Source: Enoplolaimus lenunculus (taxonomy: Eukaryota; Nematoda; Enoplea; Enoplida; Thoracostomopsidae). Taken from it: a DNA stretch of 64,000 nucleotides. Positions 45,686-55,500 of this stretch are shown piece after piece. A program made the position numbers and the translations under genes. Below the pieces are notes generated by a model, which was not told the DNA's origin, ran no database searches, and saw only the letters and a program-made list of their open reading frames with translations. The DNA lies in NCBI GenBank assembly GCA_030248215.1, contig JASANG010003372.1:1-64000 (forward strand). Direction: 5' to 3'. The first letter of the stretch is position 1. Each line of letters begins with the position of its first letter.

Positions 45686-48600
45686 ATGCATCCAATGACA
45701 GCGCTCGCACAACCCAGCGATAACTACTTTGTGACGCCTGCGCTTAGGCTGTGGTACGTCCGGTATATCGATCATTTTCGACGGTCAGCATTTGTGATTT
45801 TGGTGATTTCGTTGATTTTATTAACGTTGTCGATGAAATCGGCCAACGAAGCAAAAAACTTGCCAGTTGTTGCTTACGTAAGATCTTGACCCATATTCTC
45901 AAATACATATAGCACCCTATCACCATTTAGCAATAGGTTGTCAAGCTAACGAACTGCTTTAATTGCAGATTTCAAAATTTGCACAGAAGTAAAACTAATC
46001 GAATGCAATAAATGTGCTGAATTTTAAACCTCACAATTCACTGGATCCAAAGTTATAGAAGACCTATCAAAAACTGGTAATGGGCGCTGCACACATTTGA
46101 GAATACGGGCTCTTGCACGCAAAAACTTCTAAACTTTTAACGGTCAAATTCAACAAATCTCTACAATTATAGAAGGTTTATACTACAAAGCTGAATATCA
46201 AACCCTGGCCCCATTGAGTAACTGTGATCATAGAAATAGTCACTATGTAAACTGAATTAATGAGATAAGTCAGCCACATAGGAAAGATAAACAGATCCAG
46301 TGGTGAAATTCATTTCAACCGACCCTAAGCCGCCCTCTAAAGTTTAATTCGTTCTCCTTTAAATATAATGTTCTACCTTATCTGAGAGGTAACTTCAAGC
46401 CAAGATTTGAACCCATCCTACTGTTACTGCTTGACTATAAAAGCTTGACGCATGAGTACGGGAGGCTTTGCACGTCCGTTGGGATATTTTATACGGCACA
46501 TGATGCGTACTCGTAAAATAATTGTTAAGCCATGGTCAGATTTTGTTTATGGCACGTGTGCAGTTTCCAATTAATTGTTCATTGGAATAGTATACTCTAT
46601 GTCGAAAAACGTTAAAATTGTTTTGGTAATAGGCAATTCCATCAAATGCAACCAACTTAACCGCAGTCAGACTCGCCCACAACATCAGTCTTTATGCTCA
46701 CAAGTTCACCGAATCCCAGCAACGACTTACCCTCTTACCCACCGGCCCTGGTGACGTCATCGCGTTGGGCGACGAAAACGAAATCGTTGCGTATCGTCGT
46801 GAGTATGACGTCACTCGACTGTCTGGTTTAGTTGTGGGTGGAATCTTGTCTCTATCCTATTTGATCCTGGTGTTTTGCTCATTTGTTCCGCATGATCATT
46901 GGGCAAAAAGTCGACGGACGAAGCTGTCAATTTGGTTGGTTGAAATTTGGGCAATCTGTCTGGTAACGTTTGCGATTATTAGCCATTTTGAGGGCTATCT
47001 CAGCCTTACCGCTGAATGGGTTTATATGTGCCGTGAGATCGACCAGGTCTTTGAACCGGGGACGTGGCGGTACGCAAGGCAGTTTGACGGAAGGTACAAC
47101 AGTTTGCGAAAGTTGATGCTGGTCGTTGGTGGAACGGCAGCGCTTGATGGTTAGTTTCTTGCCAGGAGATAAACGCGACGTCAAAACCAGCAGACCTTGA
47201 GCCTTTATGTCAAACAAAACTTAGGCAGTTAAAATGTAACAGATGTTGACATTGCTAATTTTAACTACATTCCACCAAGTATTGAAGCAGACGTTTAAGG
47301 ATTTTTCATGCACAAAGATCGATCATTTCATTGACGAAAAAATAAAAAACCAACGTTGAAATTGTTTAACAAAATTACAAAATATTTTGCAACTGAAAGT
47401 GATGAACCATTGCAAACAAAAAAGTATTTCTTAACTTATTCAGTAACGTATACTCAGCGACAAAACTGAAAAGTTTTTCTGATAATTAATCAATTTTATA
47501 AGAAATGCAGAAAAATGTTTACTTATTACCTTAGTACAACGTTTTTCAGACTTTATTTCAAAACTTTTATCAAATTTTTTTGTTTTATAATCGAATTACT
47601 TTTCAAGTTCACCTTGTTAATCATATTTCTTAAATGTAAGAAATTTGTTATTAAAACGTCAAAAATGTTATTTCTGTGCGGTACAAATTCTATCGCCGCC
47701 GTAACCGGAGATGAATGGAGATTTTCTGCCGAAGTCGAAGATGACGTGGAATATTCGAATGCATCCCGATTGTTAACAAACTTATTCTTGCTTTAGAACA
47801 CGGTTGGGCACCGGAAAAACAACGGAAGAACGGTTTTTTCCAGTTTTTTCGTTATATCGAAGAATTGGAAAAAAACGTAAAATACTTATTATAATACCAT
47901 AGCGGAAACCGCCTCCTTTAGCTGGCATGTGCCTTTTTAGGTGTATGACAGCTCTGTAGTGTGTACAGTACGCTTATCATCATGCATTATGAAATGTTGA
48001 TACTCAATAAAATAGGTATTTGAATGTTCAAATGTCGTTTTTCAATAGACAAATCATCCATTAACGTTCTTGCACTTGTGAAAGCATTTTAGCACATTTT
48101 TATTTTTCTGTTTTTTTGTGAAAAAACGAAAAAACGTTTCTTTCGGTCGATTCAATTTTTCCGAAAACACCTACGTTATGGTTTCTATATTCAGAACTGC
48201 GCAATCCACCTATTATTTGCTTAAACGCAGAAAATGAAACTTTTTCAGCAATTTGCATCGCGATTAATGTTTATTTCTGGTGTGAGCTGTTTCAATTCTG
48301 TTGTCCAGGCAAAATCGGTGGACGCAACGTATCTGTGTACGTCGCAACAGACGATGACGATACTTTGCCACAGGTTAATCATTTTCTGCACAAAAATATT
48401 CGTATTTTGAACTGAATTGGTAATTGTAATGACTTTTTGTACTGCGCATACGTGTCAATGATTGTTCATCGCTGTGCAATGCATGTGTATTATTTGGCAT
48501 ATATGTTACTTTACTGGTACTGTGATCACTAGCGTATACAAAGTAGGGACCATGTTACTTTAAGGGGCGTCCACGTTTCTGGTGCGTCAATAAAAGAGTA

Positions 48601-49467
48601 GGTTTAGATTCTAGATTTCATTTTTGCTTAGGATTAGGCTTAGGCTTAGGTTTACGCTTAGGCTTAGGCTTAGGAACACATTTTTACAACGCTTAGGCTT
48701 TGGCTTAGGCTTAGGAATACACTAAATCTACTGTTACGCCGCTAAAAGTAACATTGGCCCAAAGTAGAATAGCTGTATTTCCCCACAATATTTTTGGAGA
48801 GACTTGAAAACGACACTGTTAAGGTTTTAGAATAACTTGCTGTACCATGAAGTTTAAAAAAATTTCTCGCTCTCTACGTACGCTCGCAGCAAAAATATTT
48901 TAAAGTAAGTTTATATGGTCTGGATATAAAATGCTGGCTGTTGGGCGCGAGAAATTTGTTTGTTATGATAAAGTCCTGAAATTAAATTCTGGTTACGCTC
49001 GTTATTAACGGGGCGTCCAGGTTTCTGATGGGTCTATAAAAGGGTAGGTTTAGATTCTAGATTTCATTTTTGTTCTTAGGCTTAGGCTTACATATAGGCT
49101 TGGGAACACATTTTTGCCACGGTTCGGCTTAGGCTTAGGAATATTTTTAATCTACTATTACGCCCTAAAAGTAACAATGGCCACGAGTTTAATGAAAATA
49201 GTTTTTAAACTAAAAAAACTGACATTTTAGTTGCTCACAAACGAAGACGAAGAGCGAACAATCGCAATTGCGCTGCCTGCGAAGCGATCTCGTACACCCG
49301 AATCTCCGGTACGGAGAGCAATATCGTATCAACCTCAAAGGCCGCCATCAAGGTTTACTCCTGTTTATGTCATTCGGGCGCCATCGTATGAAATGCCTCC
49401 GCCTGATTATGCAACAGCTACCCGTGCAAGCAATAATTATACAGCCCGCAGAAGTCATGAAATATAA
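45686..49467 (+). CDS. Multi-pass membrane protein with PPxY tail, four exons, function unknown
   Basis: Exons 45,686-45,877 (ATG; donor gtaaga), 46,633-47,149 (acceptor ggtaatag; donor gttagt), 48,309-48,373 (acceptor tgtccag; donor gttaat) and 49,231-49,467 (acceptor attttag; stop TAA). Phases 0, 1 and 0 agree and give 336 residues. Exon 1 has one helix (AFVILVISLILLTLSM). Exon 2 begins with three glycosylation sequons (NAT, NLT, NIS) in what should be an outside loop, then two helices (SGLVVGGILSLSYLILVF and WLVEIWAICLVTFAII). A weak fourth segment (LRKLMLVVGGTAAL) spans toward exon 3. The tail is acidic (DDDD, NEDEE), then basic and proline-rich, with MPPPDYATA containing PPDY, a WW-domain ligand of the kind that recruits HECT ubiquitin ligases. 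I do not recognise the family. The upstream ATG at 46,646 in exon 2 is in another frame. Confidence 0.83.
45888..46112. mobile_element. MITE family B, 10 nt after a splice donor
   Basis: GACCCATATTCTCAAATACA to CACATTTGAGAATACGGGCTC. It occupies the start of intron 1 of the PPxY membrane-protein gene. Confidence 0.8.
46398..46445 (-). repeat. tRNA-derived SINE head
   Basis: Minus-strand B-box-like GGGTTCAAATCT (46,403-46,414) with an A-box-like TATAGTCAAGCAGTAACAG upstream of it. Confidence 0.45.
47396..47680. mobile_element. Diverged family-D foldback in intron 2
   Basis: Reverse orientation. TTTCTTAAATGTAAGAAATT and TTTCAGACTTTATTTCAAAAC match the complement of the copies at 2,887 and 41,883. 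Confidence 0.6.
48546..48759. mobile_element. TTAGGC-bearing MITE (family C), perfect 8-bp duplication
   Basis: GGACCATGTTACTTTAAGGGG to GCTAAAAGTAACATTGGCC, with CAAAGTAG on both sides. In intron 3 of the PPxY membrane-protein gene. Confidence 0.92.
49009..49182. mobile_element. TTAGGC-bearing MITE (family C), left end lost
   Basis: Starts in the subterminal GGGGCGTCCAGGTTTCTG and ends CCCTAAAAGTAACAATGGCC, 48 nt before the last exon of the PPxY membrane-protein gene. Confidence 0.8.
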
Positions 49468-50445
49468 AAAACAAATATATGTTTACGGTAAAAGAATTTT
49501 AGGAAAAAACATTGCAACGGTGCAGCTGTGGATTTCTGTTGTTTTAGGGTTTAGACAGTTTTGGATATCAGCCAAAACATAAAAAAACTAAATGTTTTAT
49601 ACGAAAATTCCAAGTTCCTTCTTTTACAAACTACTGAAATTGTAGGGACCGATCGGGAACTGAATTTTTCTCCGGAATAGAAAAAGCAATATAGGAATTC
49701 AATTAAAACACTCATTTCGAAATAACAAAGGCTTTAATACGAATAAATTAGCCGCAAAACCGTAAAACTTTTGGTTCCTGCATGTTTAAGTGTAGGAATA
49801 GAAACAGCAACATTAATTGAATTTTTGCTGGATATCCGGACGTGAATAGAAATTTCTGTTGTACCATGTGAAATTGGGTTTGGTTTCTTGTTCACTTCGC
49901 TCACTAGGTTTCTTTATGCAACAATCTATGATCATTCTGTTTTACGGTGTTAGCTATTTTATCCGAAATATCTAGATATTTACTACTGTGTACTTATGTC
50001 AAAATCTCAATATGTAAAAACATATATGTTGAGACTACAAAGAGCTGAATACAGGAATATTTTACAAAATGAACAGGAACCTGAAATGTAAATAAAACCA
50101 ACGTTTTCAATTTGAATTCTGAACAGTAAACTTTGTTAAGAACAGCAATATTCAGCAATTTAAATACTTGATATAAGATTTCAAATGAAAATTTAATATT
50201 CAATACTGTAATATTTTATTAATATTGAAGAGGTTTGATGCAACCATGAATTGATGGGATCATTCGCTTATGGCCAATAGTAGCTCATACGGTAATAAAC
50301 GTACTTTTGTGTCATATTAGTTTTGGGGACATGCGCTGCACACTAAGCTTTAGTCTAAACATAACCGTAAATATTAAACCTAAACATAAGCCTAAGCTTA
50401 ATAAGTTTAAACACAATTGGAATCCTCGTGAGCGTAACCTAAGCA

Positions 50446-50627
50446 TAAGGGTTGCGCTGTACTTTACTAAGCCGGACCCCAGCACACAGCAGCGTGCGAT
50501 AGTTTTTAATAAAAAGTTTACAGCGCCACGCGCCAGAGGTCGGCGGAGCGCTGCGACGTGAAACAAAGTATTCACCGTGCCGCACGCCGGCGTCCAACGA
50601 CGCGCGGCGAGTACAGCGCAACCCTTA
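50446..50627. mobile_element. CpG-rich element with perfect-looking ends (family G)
   Basis: TAAGGGTTGCGCTGTACTTT at the left and GAGTACAGCGCAACCCTTA at the right: a 16-17 bp terminal inverted repeat. The inside is about as CpG-rich as an island although the surroundings are AT-rich. Inserted into an old family-C remnant. Confidence 0.85.
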
Positions 50628-51116
50628 GCCTCGGAATTTATATGTCAACCCAGGCTTCAGTTCTCGTAATGGGCAGATTCACATAATTATCGCGAGCCAT
50701 ATGGATTAAAACAAAAGTAACCTTTTAAACATTTGTGGGTTTTAAAAGAGCGGCCATATTCACTTTTGGTATTACCCACAGTTGATAATAACTCTTTTCA
50801 CAAGAGTGTGAGCGCACGTTGCGTTTTTGGCCTACCCCTTTATTTAGAGTGGGTGCAATCTATGCGTACCATGGCACTGTATGTATACGGCATCAAAAAT
50901 GCTCCGTTTAAACTTTAATTTAGGGTTATTGCATGTGACAGCGATCCCCACTCAAATAAGGGGCGGTCGGACAAAAACGCAATGCCTGGTGGGACATTTT
51001 GTACAATGCGGAACTTCAAATAGTTGCACACCCTTGCATGATGCACTCTTGGTATTACTAACTAACGATCCATGCTATCACATGCAGATAACAATAAGGC
51101 TATGGATGCACAGTTT

Positions 51117-51331
51117 GGCCCATAAATAGAACAGGGTCGGATCGTTTTCGTGCAGAGATGTAAGAGAGTTAGTTTACGCTTTAGCTATCTTTTTTGCTTA
51201 CGCTTAAGCTTAGGCTTAGGCGTAGGCATATGCTTATGCTTGTGCTTAGGCTTAGGCTTAGGCTTAGGAATAGGCTCATCCTTACGCATAGGCTTAACCT
51301 TAGGCTTTAGGCTTAGGTATAGGAATATGCA
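51117..51331. mobile_element. TTAGGC-bearing MITE (family C), right end lost
   Basis: GGCCCATAAATAGAACAGGG, then GTAAGAGAGTTAGTTTACGC, and a long TTAGGC core with CTTAGGCTTAGGCTTAGG. The right terminus is missing. Confidence 0.75.
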
Positions 51332-51681
51332 ATATCAAAACAATTTATACTTTATTGCAAGATTTATTATAGATATAGGATAATTTATACATTAAATTTC
51401 AAAAACAAGACTCTATACGATTGGATCCTTCAAAATATGCGCCGGCCTGATCCTTAATCCAACTTGTGTCAACACATACAGTGTTTGATTGCATTGCGAG
51501 AACAAAACTGAATCCATCCTACCCTTGGCTTAATAAGCCAATTTTTGATTTGACTTCAAGTTTAAAAATTGAAATGCTTGATGTTAATACACTTTTGAAT
51601 CAAGTTATACATCACTGCATAGACAGAACCATCTTCCAAAAAATTACGACAACTTCCAAGTATACCACCTATTGTTTAGTT

Positions 51682-51830
51682 GGCCCATGTTACTGTAAAG
51701 GGCGTCCTGGTTTCTGGTAGGTCCATAGTAGAGTAGGTTTAGATTCTAGATTACATGTTTTGCTTAGGCTTAGGCTTAGGCTTAGGAATACGCTTAATCT
51801 GCTGTTACTCCCCTTAAAGTAACATTGGCC
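51682..51830. mobile_element. TTAGGC-bearing MITE (family C), short, perfect duplication
   Basis: GGCCCATGTTACTGTAAAGGG to CCTTAAAGTAACATTGGCC, with GTTTAGTT on both sides. At 149 bp, the shortest intact copy. Confidence 0.93.
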
Positions 51831-52109
51831 GTTTAGTTTGACAATTAGAAATTTTTATTGAAAACATCAGACATTAAATCAATGGAGAAACACTTAAGCA
51901 AGTGAATTCTCGACTTGAATCTGCGCTGGACGTAACTCATGTCCTTGCCGCCATCGGCTGTTTGACTTACTTTGATGGAAGTAACATGGGCCACTCTTCA
52001 ATCAAATATATTACACATAATGCCGCGGACGTTAATTTTAAAAATATAAAAAAAAACTGCTTTTGCACCATTACAATTTGCAAAATTCGGTTGCAACGGT
52101 TGCGTTTCT

Positions 52110-52215
52110 GAAACCCTACTTAAGACGACTTCATACTTAAGTATGTGCTAAACATTTACCGATCGAATTTATCGTCTTTAAAAGCGTACTTAAGTTAACT
52201 AAATACTTAAGCCAC
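52110..52215. repeat. Family-K inverted-repeat element, copy 2
   Basis: CTGAAACCCTACTTAAG at one end, CTTAAGTATG and GCGTACTTAAG inside. Matches the complement of 1-178. Confidence 0.65.
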
Positions 52216-52239
52216 TGACCAGTTTTGATGTGAAGCTTT

Positions 52240-52375
52240 GGACGGATTGTTCGCTTAGGCTTAGGCTTAAGCCTAGGCTTAGATATAAGCTCATTCTTAC
52301 GCTTAAGTTTAGGCTTAGACTTAGGCTTAGAAATATGATTATACTACTGTTACGACTGTTTTCTATACAATAGCC
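52240..52375. mobile_element. TTAGGC-bearing MITE (family C) overlapping a coding end
   Basis: TTAGGC core, then ATACTACTGTTACGACTG and a terminus TTTTCTATACAATAGCC that matches the family end GTTCTATACATTGGCC. Its last 13 bases are coding sequence of the second aminopeptidase on the other strand, including the TAG stop. Confidence 0.8.
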
Positions 52376-52521
52376 GATGATGCTGCCACGCTTGTGAGCC
52401 AATTAATAACTTTGTCACCAAAGTCACGTTTAGTTTTCAAATTCTTTGCAATGGTTAAATGTGCATTGCTAAGTTTGGTCCACGTTGCTGGAAGCTTTTT
52501 GTTTGATACAAACCGTTTAAC
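52363..52521 (-). CDS. Last exon (20) of the second aminopeptidase, with MITE-derived stop
   Basis: Acceptor aattttag before GTTAAACGG, phase 0, the same start as the paralogue (VKRF versus VKQF). It ends with WLTSV, a few residues, then Ala-Ile-Val-stop, whose bases (GCTATTGTATAG) are the terminus of the MITE at 52,240-52,375. Confidence 0.9.
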   Translation of the reverse strand, partial: VKRFVSNKKLPATWTKLSNAHLTIAKNLKTKRDFGDKVINWLTSVAASSAIV

Positions 52522-55500
52522 CTAAAATTTAATTGAATTCAAATCAAAATATATTTTTGCGCGAACACACAGCATTCGTTTTGGATCAGTTCAATTCGAA
52601 ATGAGCGCTTAGAGACCGAGGCTTAGGCTATAGCTAGGCTTAGGATAACCTTTCGTTTAGACAAATTAATAGGTTTAGGTTTTAGAGTTACGCTTAGGCT
52701 TAGCAGGCAAGCCCCCTACAGCTCCTTACTTTGAACCACGTACAATGATATAAAAACCAGTCGTAGTGGGACTACATTTATTGAGCGAAGCTCGAACACA
52801 CGTAAGCAATTAAGGTAGTATGCAAATTAGTTATTAGCTAACTATTCATTTATCGGTTTTGGAGGTTTGTAAGCAATTTTCTCAGATTCCTCGCACCCAA
52901 AAACCCTTCCCCACCATAATAATTATTGGAATAATTTTAAAAAAAACCCTAATTTTGTCTCATCAATTAAGCAAATATGCATCTTATCTATTAGCTAACT
53001 AATCTATAATCGCTTTTAAAAATTTGTAGACAATTTATTCAGATTCCTCGCACTCGAAAACCCATTATTGCTGAAAGTAGATTGCTTGTAACACTAATAA
53101 TTACTGAAACATTGTAAAAACGCCTAATTTAGGTTATCAATTCTGCTTATATGCAAATTATCTATTAGCTAACTACTCAATTATCGATTTTAGACGTTTG
53201 TAAACAATTTTTTTAGATTCCTCGCACCAAAAAACGTTCAGTAAATCGTAATAATTATTGAAATAATTTAAAAAGTCCTAATTTTGTCTTGTCATTAAGC
53301 TAATATGCAAATTAGCTATTAGCTAACTTTTCAATTATCGGTTTTGGAGGTTTGTAAACAATTTATTCAGATTTATCGCACCCAAAGACCTTCAGTAAAC
53401 CATAATAATTATTGAAATAATTTAAAAAGTCCTAGTTTTGTCTTGTCAATTAAGCTAATATGCAAATTATATATTAGCTAACTATTCAATTATCGGTTTT
53501 GGATGTTTGTAAACAATTTATTCAAATTCCTCGCACCTAAACACCCTTTAGTGCTGAAATTATATTGCTTTGAACCTTAATAATTAGTGAAATATTGTAA
53601 AAAGTCCTACTTTAGGCTTATAAACTATGCTAATATGCAAATTATCTATTAGCTAACAGCTCAATTATTCGTTTTGGAGGTCTGTAAACAGTCTACTCAG
53701 ATTTCTCGCACCCAAAAACCCTTTAATGCTAAAATTAGATTGCTTCTAACTGTAATAATTAGTGAAATATTGTGGAAAGTCCTAATTTAGGCTTAATTAA
53801 TTATGCAAATTAGCCTGTAGCTATTAAACAACTTAAAATTTTAAAACCCAAATGCGAGGTTAACACCCAAGGATAATTGGCTTTCAAACAAAAAAAGTTT
53901 ATCAAAATCGATTCGGCCCTTCCTGAGATTCTTTTCGGACGGACAGACGGACCAACGGACAGACAGACGGACGGACATCCACCTTTCGACCCCCAAGTAC
54001 AAAACATAAAACGCTTCGCGGGGGCAGATCATAGCCAATCAGCGTCCGATTTTACTTGCGGGCCATCGTAAAATCATGAAACTTGTTATCATTTGACAAA
54101 AAATAATCGGATATCATAAATTATTGAAACCGTTCTAAATATCAATTTTTGCTTGCTCAACTCAAAAATGTTTTTTTTACTAAAAATACTTCAACAGTTG
54201 TAAACACAAAATAATCGACAGCATTTAATGAATTTGTATGAATATTCCGGTTGCTATGTCCTATTTGTGAAATTGCATACCCTGGGGCAACGGCCTTGTT
54301 AGTCTTTATTACGATCTGTCCCTGGCAGAGAGCGGCTATAGATTCGTATTTGAAATAGTCCAATGTAAACAGACAAAAAGTAAGCTGAAACACGCGGCTG
54401 ACACTCGAAATTTGTCTATATTTTAATATGGGCATCCAAAGTTTTACCTATCTCTGCGGGTTATATATACTTACATCGTAGAGCTCTGAATTTGTATTGA
54501 ACGAAGAAACAACATCGGCAACTGCAGTTCCCATGTTGGCAACTCTGAAGTATTTAAATTAGAACAAGAACTAAATATTTATGATTTTAGCGATAAGAAA
54601 AAATAGCACAATTAGAGAGTCGTGCTTGGGCAAATGCCGGCTGGGAGAATAACGGAAACGACCCCGAAAGTCTATTGAGACGTATTGTCGTCCGCTCAAA
54701 TATGTGTATAATAATTTCAGTCCTCGATTGGTCTTCTAGCCTTCAAATCAGAGTATTATGACGTTTTAAACGCAGCTCAACTCATAAAATTATACGACAA
54801 AGGTAGACTTTCTGTTTGAAAACGTGAATTTGTGGATAAACTTTATTTAGTTAAGGCATCAGCGTTGCGAAATTTAGCACCTTCGCAATCTTTGATTCTT
54901 GAAGTTGGAAATCTGGTTGAGCTTTGCTCTAAGTTTTGAAATCGGCTTATTTGTCTATATTTCAGATTTATTTGTCTTATGTTTCAGACATATTTGCGTT
55001 ATATATATTCCAGACATTTGACTTATATTTAAGACATATTTGTCTTTTATGTTTCAGACATATTTGTCTTATATTTCAAAATTACGGGAAATTTTTAGGA
55101 CTAAACGCCAGGAATGCAAGACATATAGGTCTGGAGTTTGTATTAAGATATATATGCCTCAAATTTCAGACTGTATTTTTTGAATATCAGACAATTTAAT
55201 TTGTGTGTAGCGCCTTAATACTTTAACTTGCCAAATTGTGAAACGCAAGTTATTATGGAAGTTCCATTGTTATATCAACTGTGAAGACGGTGTTAGCTTT
55301 TTGAGTACATAATTGCAGAATTCAAAAACTTTTTTCGCTTACGAAAAACTTCATGCTAAGCCGTTAGCAGTTAATTCTTGCTGAATTGACTCCACTTACT
55401 TGATACTAAAGTTTGACCAGTTATCTTTGACAAAGTTCCACAGAACAAAACCCCAAGATGGTTATTTTTCATTCCATCTGCGACATATTGTGCGTCTGAG

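Larger units (their letters stand above)
49468..52362. other. Gene-free stretch between convergent genes
   Basis: Probably contains the 3' untranslated regions of the PPxY membrane-protein gene (AATAAA at about 49,742) and of the second aminopeptidase. Contents: AT-rich sequence to 50,340, an old family-C remnant at 50,340-50,445 broken by a CpG-rich element, two more family-C copies and a family-K copy. No further exons seen. Confidence 0.45.

Noticed and set aside
10788-46445. Five tRNA-like A-box/B-box pairs as functional tRNA genes
   Set aside because: None has a paired acceptor stem and a clear anticodon arm at the right spacing; SINE heads fit better.
47515-47796. 93-codon plus-strand frame in intron 2 of the PPxY membrane-protein gene
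   Set aside because: Its first two-thirds is a diverged family-D repeat, and the remaining part has no splice sites in the required phase.
53810-54071. Open frames on both strands rich in Ser/Val/Arg or Asp/Gly/Pro
   Set aside because: They translate the GGACGGACAGAC simple repeat.
54157-54435. Minus-strand frame (92 codons) after exon 19, preceded by a good acceptor in phase 0, as the last exon of the second aminopeptidase
   Set aside because: It has little resemblance to the M1 C-terminus, whereas 52,363-52,521 matches the paralogue's last exon at both its start (VKRF/VKQF) and its end (NWLTSV).
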